From Kryptolebias marmoratus (taxonomy: Eukaryota > Chordata > Actinopteri > Cyprinodontiformes > Rivulidae), in assembly GCF_001649575.2 (NCBI RefSeq), contig NC_051439.1, positions 10,449,341 to 10,513,340 of the forward strand: 64,000 bases of DNA. The letters run 5' to 3'. Of the stretch, positions 56,501 through 63,368 are shown one piece after another. The notes under the pieces were generated by a model, which had not been told where the DNA came from, ran no database searches, and was given only the letters and a program-made list of their open reading frames with translations. The stretch's first letter is position 1, and the number at the start of each line of letters is the position of its first letter. The translations under genes and the position numbers were made by a program.

Positions 56501-59500
56501 GGAGTTTGGGGGTGGAAGGGGGAAGCTGAAAGAAAAGAGGGAGGAATGGATGGGTGTGTATGGGAGGCCCCTTAGGACAAAACACATTCTTCTTCTCACA
56601 TACACTATCAAACCGTATTTTAAAAATAAATACAATTAAAAACCAAAAAATAACATAGAATTACAGTTCTATTTGACTTTGTGTGTGTGTGTGACAGTTT
56701 GTATGGGTATGTCAGAGACTTTGTAAGAGATGCGTATATGTGAGAGGTATGATCGTGTATGTGAGGGGAAGAATGTTTTTTGTCCTAGGGGGCCTCCCAT
56801 AGGTGTGAGTAGGAGGAGGGGTGCTATCTTAATTGGTTTCTGTGAATAATTTCAGTCCCCTAATTTGGCAATAATGACAGTGGCTGCTGCTTTTGTATTT
56901 ATTTATCCAAACATTAATTGACAGGACTGACATTAGCCAGGGCGGTTATTGCGAATTTGATTGCGCACAAGGGAGCAAAGAAAATTACAGTAATTATCAT
57001 TCTGATATGGATTATGAATATGCATTCTCACACTTAATGTCTCCGTCAGCATTTTAGTAATAACAAGGCACTCTGGAATGACAACAGCACTTTAGCCTTT
57101 TCCCATTTTTATTTGCCTAAATCCAATCTAACCAGTGTAGTGATGAACACTGTCACGTTCAGATGTTTCATCTGCTGCATTTGAACACCCCGAGGATGGA
57201 GTAAGGTGGTCTAACTGCAGTGTAGATTGTTTTAGTTGGCCTTTAAAGGTACCTTTACCTGATTTAGTCTGTAGTGAGGTTTGTTAAAACAGATTAAAAT
57301 ACGTTTGTTTTTTTTCTCAGGCGGAGGGGGAAGACAATTTGAAGAAGATGCAGCTAATGGAGCTAGCTATACTCAATGGGACATACAGAGACAACAACAT
57401 CAAAACACGTAAGTGAACTGCAAGCAAAGTATGTATATATATTTAAATGTCCCTGATTTTGTGTTTATAACATACCTCACCAATCTTTAACTGCATACAC
57501 CAGACTTCCTCAATAACTCTTTACCCTCATTCATTTATTTTGTCTATTAAGATCTGGTGTTTATTTACCATCATTTTAACTGTAACCACAGCAGACCACT
57601 TAAACTCTTTTCAGTTATATAGATTACCTCCACTGTTCTGTTTTGTTTTTCCTTTTTTTATCATCTATCCATTCATCTGTCCACATGTTCATCCTTTTTA
57701 CTGCAGTCCCTATACATCAGCTCACTTATTCTGAACCTTTCAGCACATTGTTGTCTCTCAGCCGCCTAACTCTGCATGTCAGAAACCGAATCACATAAAA
57801 CATTTGACTTACAAACCCTCACTTAAATTTCAGCCCTCACATGCATGTTCTATTTCATTCCTAATTGTTTTTTTAATTGTCATTTAGAAGTTATTCTGAT
57901 TCCGATAGGAAAATGTGGTCAGTTCCTGTGATTGTTTATTTTTTGATTTAACATCTGCTCAAGTAGTAGTGTTTAAAACCCATGTTACCTTCTTATTGCT
58001 GTTACAATAGCACTTAATTTGATATGCCTTTCGGGAGGCCTGTATGCCATGGCTCATAGCACCTGCTAACGCATATCCTCCTGAAAAATATTTGTTTTCA
58101 CATCCAACATAAACTGACTGCTGACTGCATAAAACATCGATATTGAATGTGTTCCGATGTTGGTTTTCGTCCCTTAACTCCAAAATAGTCCAAAATTTTT
58201 TCCAGATGTTTTCATATACAGTCAGCAAGTCCATTTCTGTTGGCATATGTGTCGTTTATCTTACTGTGTCATTTCCATAAGACCAATGTGTTACTGCTAT
58301 GGTGGTTGGTATGCTTCAATTGCTTTGGGATGACTGCTGTATTTTGTGCTTATGTGTTTTGGTGTAAGGGTTTTAAATTTTCTTTGGTATTGATTTTGAT
58401 TTGCATTAAACTGTCGCTTTTGTGGTTCACCACCATGATCATTGCATGGACTAATTTTCCCTTGTGCTCCTCTCCTCCCCTCTCCTCTTTTGTTCACCCT
58501 ACTTCTCCTTCTTTGCTTTTTCCCCCCACCTCACTCCCCAATCTTCATCTGTAAAAATGATCAACCACACTACACTTTGTCTCCTGTCTTCTTTACTTTT
58601 TTCTTTCTTTCTACACCTGTCCTTTGCTCTCTTGTTTATGGCAGCAGCCCTTGCGTTCTCTCTTGCAGCGGCAGCAGCAGCTGCGCAGGGCCCCCGCCTC
58701 ATAGCAGCTCCAGCAGGTCAGGTGTTGCCTCCTCCGGCACTCCGGCCTCCGACACCAGCTGGGGCCCCCATCATGAACATCATTCGGCCTACTCAGATGG
58801 CTGCCATGCTGCCCAATGGCACCCCCACCCTGGTGCCTCCCACACCGGATGGCGGGCTAATCTACACCACCCCCTACGAGTACCCTTACGCCTTGGCACC
58901 CACCTCGCTGCTGGAGTACCCCATCGAGCACAGTGGGGTTCTAGGTAAGAGAGCCTGGGGAAGCATGGGTGCAGCAGGTACAGCGGCCAGCTTTAGCCAA
59001 CCTGGACAGGAGGGAAGCTTGTTTTACCCCGGATTGGGGGTGCTGGATGCAGCTTCCATAAGCCACAGTCAGGACTTATTGAAAGGTAAATATGTTGTGT
59101 CCACCTGAGGATCAAAACAGACAAACTCACAGGGTGGATGTGCTGGTGACACTTTCTTTGATGGGGTGCCCAGCAATGTGGCTCATATGGACACTTCAAT
59201 ATATTAAAAAAAAAAAAAAAAGCAAAAGGGGACATAAATTACCTTGAGTTTTGGGCTGTTGAACTTCCTTTATACTCTTAACTGAAGTTATTTCACTGTT
59301 TTAGTTACACCACTCTCGCCAAAAGAATGTGCTCAGGTTTACATTGCCTCTTTTCTGCAAGGTTTATAGATGAATTTGCCTCTGTATAAACGGAGACACA
59401 CTGACAAAAACCCACTTTTCATACATGCAGCCTGCTCTCTAACCTTTTCATGCACTGGCCTGGAGGCATATTCAGTCTGGCGGCAGATCCCCTCGGATTT

Positions 59501-62500
59501 CTGCAGCTTTTGAAATCATTTCTCTGTGCTGTTCTCTGCAGGCAGGCCTTGATGCCTGTAGATAGTCCCTTTCTCACTCCCACTGGGGATGTTCATTAAA
59601 TTCCTCCAATCTTTCCTTTTTTTCTTCATCTTCCTTCCTCTCCATTGTCTTAGCTTCACCCCTGTTGAACTTGAGTCTTTGTGCTGATACCTGACACGTC
59701 CCTTTCTTTCCGCGTTAGGAAGGACAGTTAAATATGTGGGTCCGTATTTTACTCTCAATGGTGCTTAAAGCTCAACACATCTGCTACCAAAGAGACAACT
59801 GTACATCTGTTGAATATTCTGAAATGTGCAGCATATGTTGTGTTGAAGTTGTAGTTATTCTGAGTAAAGCTGATTCCCGTGTCGAGACACAAGGGGGACT
59901 GTGTCAGTTGTTGTCGAGTTTTATGTTTGACACGGAGCTCTTTAATGTTGTCCGTGGCGTCATGTGGCAGCAGCAGACACAAGTGTGATTTTAGCTGACC
60001 TGTGTATCTGAGGTGCCTCTGGGAGACGTGTGGAGAACAGACGGGGACAGCTGACTGGCTTTTCTCTCTTTAACTTGCAGGGTTACACCAGCTTAGTGCA
60101 TTTTATTTACTCACACTATCGATTGGTGCCTTCAGCAACACAAGGCCCTGAGAAACATGCTCGCTCTCATACCCACACTCTAATATAAAGCTGGGGCCAA
60201 TCCGATCTAATGTCGATATCTGCTTCCAATACTGACGTCATTCCTAGATTGAATATTGGGCTGAGGTCACGAATCCATCCATTGATTCAGACTCCACGGT
60301 CTTGTGTTGCTGTACTTTATATTTTTGACTGATCACAAAATAAAAGTTGAAGCTTACACCCAAAAATGTCATGCATATTTTGAGAATAGAACATGTAGTC
60401 TTACATATAAATAGACATCTTAGTTTGCCGCATTTCCTTAGTTTTGGACATTCAGGTGGAGCTTTTTACATGGATCTGCCACCCAGTGCCTGCTGCGGTC
60501 TGCTTGCTTAGCATGTGGTTTTTGGAGATTTTTTAGTGTTGACAGAGAAAACAATCTTGGGTGCAAACATTTAGAGTATAACAACATTAAAAAACAGAAT
60601 AAAGCACCAGTGTCTAAGGAAATAAGCACTGTATTGGAGAATGTTGGTATCGGCAGATATTTGAGTTGGATCGAAACAAAAGCAGGTCAATCTATCTCTA
60701 CTTTCTCTTTCTCTCTCTTACTCACACATCTTAGATTGGGCTCAGCATGTTCTACTGTATCCAGATATCATCTCCTTCTGTAAAAAAAGGAAATAGCAGG
60801 CTTACCTTCTAACCCTAACCCTTCTACTTCAGAATAGTTTAGTTGCATAGTTGACACCCCAAATTTTCGCTTAAAAAAGCAAGAAGAAAATTCTTGTTGA
60901 ATTTATTTTGCGCGGCCCCGCTCTAACGTACTTTCCCTTAATCCCTGAGCGCGACACAGTTTTGTAATACTTGAACATACCGTGATGCACAAACCGTGTG
61001 TCTGTGTCATGTATATGAAGCCGTGTCAACCAGTGCAGTAGGAAGAAATCAGTTGTGACAAATATAGGTGGAAAATGACAGCGAGCAGATTGACCTGGAA
61101 AGAAATAGTGGGAGCAGCAAAGAGAAAATGAAGGAGAGAGCGAGAGGCAGGTGGTGTCTGCCACCATTCAATTACCATCAGAGCCGTATTGGATTTCCCC
61201 ACCTTTCAAAATAAAGAGACAAATTCCTCTCAGTTCTCCTTTGGGTCCCACAGGAAGAATCAAATTATTTTTCTAGACAAACCAAGAGCCCATAACCTTT
61301 AGCTGCCCCTTTTTTCAAAAAGTCTCCATATAACTCTGAACACTGTGGAACTTTAGTACTTAAGTTATGCATTTTTAAATACAAAGCAAATCTCCAAAAA
61401 GATGTATTATTTTTTTCTACAAAGTTTTTGTACATGTGAAAAAAAAACAAAAGATACGTGTTGTGTATATGTAATATAATCTGTATTAGGTTGTGTGTAT
61501 TGTATAATCAAAGCATAATAAGTCATAATTGTTGAAATGTGAATGTTGTTACTGTAAAAAAATGACTGTTTCTCCCTTCCTCAAAGTGAATGGTTTCTAA
61601 CCTTGTGGACCTGTTACAATCTAGGTGCAATGGCTACTAAAGTGAGACGGCATGACACGCGGGTCCATCCTTACCAAAGGATTGTGACCGCTGACAGAGG
61701 TCAGTTTAGTCTCTTAGCTACACTTTGCTATTGAGTGATGCATTTTCATGATTTTAATGCCTATTATGCCTCACTGCCTTAGTCGGGGGTTTGTACATTG
61801 TCTGTATTGTATATTTTTTTTGTTTTCCTTTCCCTCTGCAACCTTTCCTACCCTATACATCCACACACCAGCTAAATGGTTGAGTGTGGTATGCACATTT
61901 TGTTTACATTTAGTACTTAATATTTGCAGTTTGTGCAAACTGTGTGTATGTTAAAGCTCAGGCAAAAAGTGATCTTAAGAGATTTCAGTTCATGCAGCTG
62001 TGAAGCTAGGACAGGTAAATACTTTACAGGCAGTATTTAAGGTGTAGAATGACATTCCTCTGATGTGAAACGAAAACCTAAACGGAGCAAGCTTGTTCCC
62101 TACGCGATTTATCTCCTCGGCTCGTAAGGAGCAAAGACAAAGGAGGAGCTTTGCTATTCTCTATCTAAAGACATTGAAGGCAGGAGACGAGTAGCTATTC
62201 AGCTATACAACATTTCACCATGGAATTCAAATTTATTTGGGATTTTTATTTTTCTATAGTAAGTAGACATAAGCTGAGGTAGCTTGCGTTCTCTGCAGCA
62301 TATTGCAATTATATTGAAATAAAGCTAAATACATTTTTTGATATTTCAGTTGTACTTGAGGTACTGTCATTTTATATTTGAACATTTTATATCAAATGTA
62401 TTTATGGCTTTGTGTATATTTATATTATATAAAAAATATACTGTTAAATAAAGAGAAAGAATCAGAAAGCATTGATTCTTCTATTTATTGCACATTGGAC

Positions 62501-63010
62501 ACTAGACACAGTGATTTGTCACGTAACATTAGCTATTTTTATTACCTTACTACTAATCACACTGTAACTTGCACTCCAACTCGAGAAACACTAAAACTTT
62601 AGATTTTTTTGTTTAACTTTTTTTGTTCACACGTCTTTGCTTCTTTGTTTTACGTTTTGCTCTTTTGCTTGTCTTGTTTTTGGGGGGCAGTGTGCGCTTT
62701 AAAGAAACCGCAGAGCTACTTCATTAGGGGTGTGGCTTAGCATTTGGGATCATGATGTGACAATGTCATGATTTTACTGAGATTAGACGGGTTCACCTCA
62801 TAGNNNNNNNNNNNNNNNNNNNNNNNNNNNNNNNNNNNNNNNNNNNNNNNNNNNNNNNNGGGGGGGGGTTAGGAGCAGAGTTTGCATTCATTTTATTGTT
62901 AAAATGATGTCATTCCAGTCTCTTCTTGCTGACACTAATATCCTTTCTATCTTTTTTTTTCTGTTTGTTTTGTTTTTGTTTCTAACCACCTAGCCGCCAC
63001 CGGCAACTAA
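1658..63010 (+). CDS. qkib: Quaking-B, STAR/KH-domain RNA-binding protein (eight-exon CDS, QKI-5 type isoform)
   Basis: Join of 1658-1802, 25478-25620, 34388-34504, 40363-40506, 57321-57408, 58645-58944, 61625-61699 and 62994-63010. It gives 342 residues; mammalian QKI-5 has 341. STAR proteins of this family bind ACUAAY plus a UAAY half-site and control splicing, mRNA stability, translation and circular RNA formation. Domains: QUA1 dimerisation about 12-83, KH about 88-154 with GPRG loop at 105-108, QUA2 about 183-212, alanine tract 220-226, proline-rich segment about 240-252, tyrosine cluster (Y286, Y290, Y292, Y294, Y304) matching the Src-family target region of mammalian QKI, and nuclear signal RVHPYQR at 325-331. 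All introns are GT-AG and every junction keeps phase. The symbol rests on remembered similarity to zebrafish Quaking-B (also named qki2). Family assignment is nearly certain; the paralogue name is likely. Confidence 0.96.
12655..12880. promoter_or_regulatory. Isolated CpG cluster inside intron 1
   Basis: About 19 CpG dinucleotides occur within roughly 210 bp, while flanking kilobases have very few. It could be an alternative promoter, a CpG-rich enhancer, or an unmethylated conserved element. No coding exon is evident in it. The function is inferred only from base composition. Confidence 0.4.
16209..16240. repeat. C homopolymer plus (CA)n microsatellite
   Basis: Eleven C bases (16209-16219) are followed directly by an uninterrupted CA repeat to 16240. 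A similar C-run/CA arrangement occurs near 17116-17138. These are length-variable simple repeats. Confidence 0.95.
17157..17345. promoter_or_regulatory. Candidate conserved non-coding element, intron 1
   Basis: A stretch with mixed, non-repetitive composition and few homopolymers that stands out from the surrounding AT-rich, low-complexity intron. It sits just after a CA microsatellite. I see no exon or known repeat. The call is based on texture only and needs cross-species alignment. Confidence 0.25.
25478..25620 (+). CDS. qkib: Quaking exon 2: end of QUA1 and linker to KH
   Basis: 143 nt, phase 1 start and phase 0 end. It encodes residues 49-96, starting [12 protein letters not shown] and ending VKEYPD. 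The acceptor is TTTTTTGTGTGTTTCAG and the donor GAT|GTAAGT. The segment finishes the QUA1 region and leads into the first strand of the KH domain ([14 protein letters not shown]). The central residues [14 protein letters not shown] are of the Quaking-B type and differ from the mammalian NGSTEKRSAELPDA pattern. Confidence 0.97.
31929..31995. repeat. Fragment of a dispersed fish repeat (tRNA B-box-like)
   Basis: The sequence GGTTCAAACCTGGGGCC followed by CTTCTTG and a degenerate CGATGGTGCTCAGCAC stretch resembles a dispersed repeat I remember from many teleost loci and microsatellite flanks. GGTTCAAACC also looks like a tRNA B box. No matching A box, acceptor stem or full cloverleaf could be drawn, so it is not called a tRNA. 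The family name was not established. Confidence 0.4.
33381..33403. repeat. (TG)n microsatellite
   Basis: Uninterrupted alternating TG of about 11.5 units in intron 2. Confidence 0.95.
34059..34078. repeat. Perfect 20-bp palindrome with paired AGGTGT half-sites
   Basis: The two 10-base arms AAAAAGGTGT and ACACCTTTTT are exact reverse complements with no spacer. AGGTGT resembles the T-box half-site, here repeated on opposite strands. It lies about 310 nt upstream of exon 3. Regulatory function is speculative. Confidence 0.6.
34388..34504 (+). CDS. qkib: Quaking exon 3: KH domain first half with GPRG loop
   Basis: 117 nt, phase 0 at both ends. It encodes residues 97-135 beginning [23 protein letters not shown] at 105-108 is the GxxG loop that contacts RNA, followed by [20 protein letters not shown]. 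The tyrosine in YNFVG is the Quaking-B form; remembered mammalian QKI has FNFVG. The donor is AAG|GTAAGC. The exon is divisible by three, so its skipping would keep frame but remove the RNA-binding loop. Confidence 0.98.
34505..40362 (+). other. Intron 3 (5,858 nt)
   Basis: AT-rich intron with a (GT)n/G-rich tract at 38181-38222, a short GT run near 39001-39014 and a non-repetitive stretch at about 35985-36310 that could be conserved. A 163-codon open frame lies on the minus strand at 36892-37383 and is described in the findings; no known domain was recognised in it. The acceptor is CTTTCCTGTTTCTGTCCAG. Confidence 0.9.
38181..38222. repeat. (GT)n followed by G-rich tract
   Basis: About 14.5 GT units (38181-38209) run into GGGGCGGGGGGGGG up to 38222. 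Alternating GT can form Z-DNA and the G tract might stack into a quadruplex. It is length-variable and prone to sequencing error. Confidence 0.9.
40363..40506 (+). CDS. qkib: Quaking exon 4: KH domain second half
   Basis: 144 nt, phase 0 at both ends. It encodes residues 136-183: [19 protein letters not shown], then [18 protein letters not shown] and [11 protein letters not shown]. These are the last strands and the C-terminal helix of the maxi-KH fold. IKMRR, where mammals have IKLKR, supports Quaking-B. The acceptor is CTGTCCAG|GAG and the donor GCT|GTGAGT. Confidence 0.98.
44095..44545. promoter_or_regulatory. Candidate conserved non-coding element, intron 4
   Basis: Low-repeat, motif-rich sequence. 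It includes a forkhead-type GTAAACA at 44292-44298 and two CATATG E-boxes at 44297-44302 and 44336-44341, with several homeodomain-like ATTA cores around them. Large introns of developmental RNA regulators often carry enhancers. The call is an inference from texture. Confidence 0.3.
46431..46464. repeat. (TA)n microsatellite
   Basis: Seventeen uninterrupted TA units. Confidence 0.97.
47513..47549. repeat. 37-base T homopolymer
   Basis: An uninterrupted T run followed by AATATATAT. On the minus strand it would be a poly(A), but no retrotransposon body or processed copy was recognised next to it. Its true length is uncertain because such runs are hard to sequence. Confidence 0.95.
51600..52090. 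promoter_or_regulatory. Candidate conserved non-coding element, intron 4
   Basis: About 490 bp of non-repetitive sequence with several homeodomain-like cores (CAATTAAATTAAT near 51790) and a GC-rich patch (GGGGCGGAGCAGGCG near 52007). It contrasts with the low-complexity DNA on both sides. No coding or repeat signature was seen. Confidence 0.25.
55010..55145 (-). mobile_element. Retroelement 3' tail fragment with ATCC repeats (teleost dispersed repeat)
   Basis: The block runs from ATCCATCCATCCATGCATTT at 55012 through CAGGGTCACAGGGGTGCTGC, then GAGGCGGGGGTACACCC and GGTCACCAGTTCATCAC. It matches my memory of a very abundant teleost repeat whose end carries GGAT-type tandem units. Read on the minus strand it ends in those units, as non-LTR (L2/RTE-like) tails or dependent SINEs do. 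It is a short, diverged fragment with no coding capacity. The exact family is not certain. Confidence 0.65.
56825..57085. promoter_or_regulatory. Candidate conserved non-coding element upstream of exon 5
   Basis: Motif-dense, non-repetitive sequence ending about 235 nt before exon 5. It holds TAATTGACAG at 56915-56924 (homeodomain core overlapping a TALE/Meis-type TGACAG), TAATTA at 56991-56996, an octamer-like ATGCAT near 57019 and C/EBP-like ATTGCG near 56948 and 56960. It could be a developmental enhancer or a splicing-control region for exon 5. This is an inference only. Confidence 0.4.
57321..57408 (+). CDS. qkib: Quaking exon 5: QUA2
   Basis: 88 nt, phase 0 start and phase 1 end. It encodes residues 184-212: [20 protein letters not shown], then [12 protein letters not shown]2 extends the KH surface and reads the 5' part of the ACUAAY motif. 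The acceptor is TTTTTTCTCAG|GCG and the donor ACAC|GTAAGT. The last base starts codon 213. Confidence 0.98.
57409..58644 (+). other. Intron 5 (1,236 nt)
   Basis: AT- and pyrimidine-rich intron. The last 200 nt are strongly C/T-rich (for example 58465-58545), which can serve the weak-looking acceptor TTGTTTATGGCAG. A short open frame crosses the acceptor into exon 6, but its intronic part has no similarity to known protein. No other feature was seen. Confidence 0.9.
58645..58944 (+). CDS. qkib: Quaking exon 6: alanine-, proline- and tyrosine-rich region
   Basis: 300 nt, phase 1 at both ends; residues 213-312. It starts PALAFSLA followed by seven Ala, then [31 protein letters not shown] and [14 protein letters not shown], and ends [10 protein letters not shown]. 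The proline-rich and tyrosine-rich parts match the SH3-binding and Src-phosphorylated region of mammalian QKI. Acceptor choice is not unique: AG sites at 58644, 58647 and 58668 all keep frame. The donor CTAG|GTAAGA is strong, but later donors at 58978 and 59086 are also in phase. Another frame is open across the exon and is only a shadow. Confidence 0.96.
58945..59085 (+). CDS. qkib: Possible 47-codon extension of exon 6 (alternative donors)
   Basis: After the main donor the exon 6 frame stays open to TGA at 59106-59108. The stretch is richer in G+C than the surrounding intron and encodes a Gly/Ala/Ser-rich peptide with [33 protein letters not shown] and SHSQDLLK. Two further donors, CAG|GTACAG (exon end 58977, +33 nt) and AAAG|GTAAAT (exon end 59085, +141 nt), cut the same G|GT codon phase and so join exon 7 in frame. 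This is seen in sequence; actual use is inferred. I do not know an equivalent in mammalian QKI. Confidence 0.45.
60203..60673. mobile_element. Possible MITE-like element with imperfect terminal inverted repeats
   Basis: The left end CGATCTAATGTCGATATCTGC (about 60203-60223) and the reverse complement of the right end (60673 back to about 60652, CGATCCAACTCAAATATCTGC) agree at about 16 of 22 bases, including CGATC and ATATCTGC. The interior of about 430 bp is AT-rich and non-coding. This fits a non-autonomous DNA transposon remnant, and the GATATC/TATCGG motifs are common in fish repeats. No target-site duplication could be confirmed. Confidence 0.35.
61625..61699 (+). CDS. qkib: Quaking exon 7: QKI-5 nuclear tail
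   Basis: 75 nt, phase 1 at both ends. It encodes residues 313-337: [19 protein letters not shown] then IVTADR. RVHPYQR (325-331) is the known nuclear localisation motif of QKI-5, so this isoform is nuclear and acts in splicing. The acceptor is ACAATCTAG|GTGC and the donor GAG|GTCAGT. Retention of the following intron would add only eleven codons ([11 protein letters not shown]) before TGA. Confidence 0.97.
61700..62993 (+). other. Intron 7 (1,294 nt, with assembly gap)
   Basis: AT-rich intron. It contains 56 N bases at 62804-62859 next to a run of nine G, so its true length is unknown. T-rich tracts precede the acceptor TTTTTGTTTCTAACCACCTAG. The gap may hide repeats or another exon, such as an alternative tail. 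Nothing else was recognised. Confidence 0.85.
62804..62859. other. Assembly gap (56 N)
   Basis: Unresolved bases, immediately followed by a G homopolymer (62860-62868), which probably caused the break. Confidence 0.99.
62994..63010 (+). CDS. qkib: Quaking exon 8: last codons and stop
   Basis: 17 coding nt complete codon 338 and encode AATGN followed by TAA (63008-63010), the exact C-terminus of QKI-5 in vertebrates. The acceptor is TCTAACCACCTAG|CCG. The stop codon is part of ACTAAC (63006-63011), the quaking response core. Confidence 0.97.
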
Positions 63011-63011
63011 C
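63006..63011 (+). promoter_or_regulatory. Quaking response element core spanning the stop codon
   Basis: AAC-TAA-C: the last codon, the stop codon and one UTR base form ACTAAC. UAAY half-sites lie about 70 nt downstream (63080, 63087), which is farther than the usual spacing of up to about 20 nt. Confidence 0.35.
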
Positions 63012-63362
63012 ACATGACCTTCTGACCTCTGAACTCTTCACCCAATGACGAGCCGCCCCAAGCCTGCCTGCTGATCAGTTAACTGGTAATTGCCTTTTGC
63101 TAGCCTCTCGGACGCAAGTGACAGAGAGAGGCGCCTGCCCATACAGTTACCCTAACACGTTCTGACAAAAAGATAGAAACAAACGCAGACTCTTCACTGA
63201 AACACACAAAAAAAAAACAACAACAACAAAGTTGTGTATTATTCATTTTCCCTCTGTTCATTAGTTAAGTTCCCATTCTTTCGCTTTCTTTTTCTTCATG
63301 AATCATGCTCTGGGTGGATGTGTTTGTGGTATTACTCATAAATCTGCACTGAATTATATAGC

Positions 63363-63368
63363 AATAAA
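63363..63368 (+). terminator. Possible proximal poly(A) signal AATAAA
   Basis: A canonical hexamer about 350 nt after the stop codon, in GCAATAAAGACC, with a T/G-containing stretch (TTTGGTGACC) about 40 nt downstream. It could end a short 3' UTR form. Whether it is used cannot be told from sequence. Confidence 0.35.

Larger units (their letters stand above)
40507..57320 (+). other. Intron 4 (16,814 nt)
   Basis: A long intron between KH and QUA2. It contains several non-repetitive blocks that read like conserved non-coding elements (44095-44545, 45555-45880, 46215-46425, 49740-49990, 51600-52090, 56825-57085), a GC-rich patch at 47880-48125, a (TA)n run at 46431-46464, a 37-base T run at 47513-47549, a GT stretch near 53140-53165 and a retroelement tail at 55010-55145. 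No exon, RNA gene or intact transposon was found. The acceptor is a strong T tract ending TTTTTTTTCTCAG. Confidence 0.88.
58945..61624 (+). other. Intron 6 (2,680 nt)
   Basis: It begins with the possible exon extension (58945-59085). An A run lies at 59206-59221, overlapping an ATTAAA at 59203-59208 that could act as a weak poly(A) signal. A possible MITE-like element with terminal inverted repeats lies at 60203-60673. The acceptor of exon 7 is weak (GTTACAATCTAG) and preceded by TCTAACC, and a stronger-looking pyrimidine tract with AG at 61585-61586 lies just upstream. Coding sequence for the QKI-6 or QKI-7 type tails known in mammals was looked for and not recognised. Confidence 0.85.

Noticed and set aside
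58442..58948. 168-codon open frame on + overlapping exon 6 in another frame
   Set aside because: Exon 6 is read in the frame that continues KTPALAFSLA and ends in the conserved [11 protein letters not shown]; this one is a GC-rich shadow.
59206..59221. Retrotransposed poly(A) tail in intron 6
   Set aside because: No retroelement body precedes it; considered only as a low-complexity A run that may create a weak ATTAAA signal.
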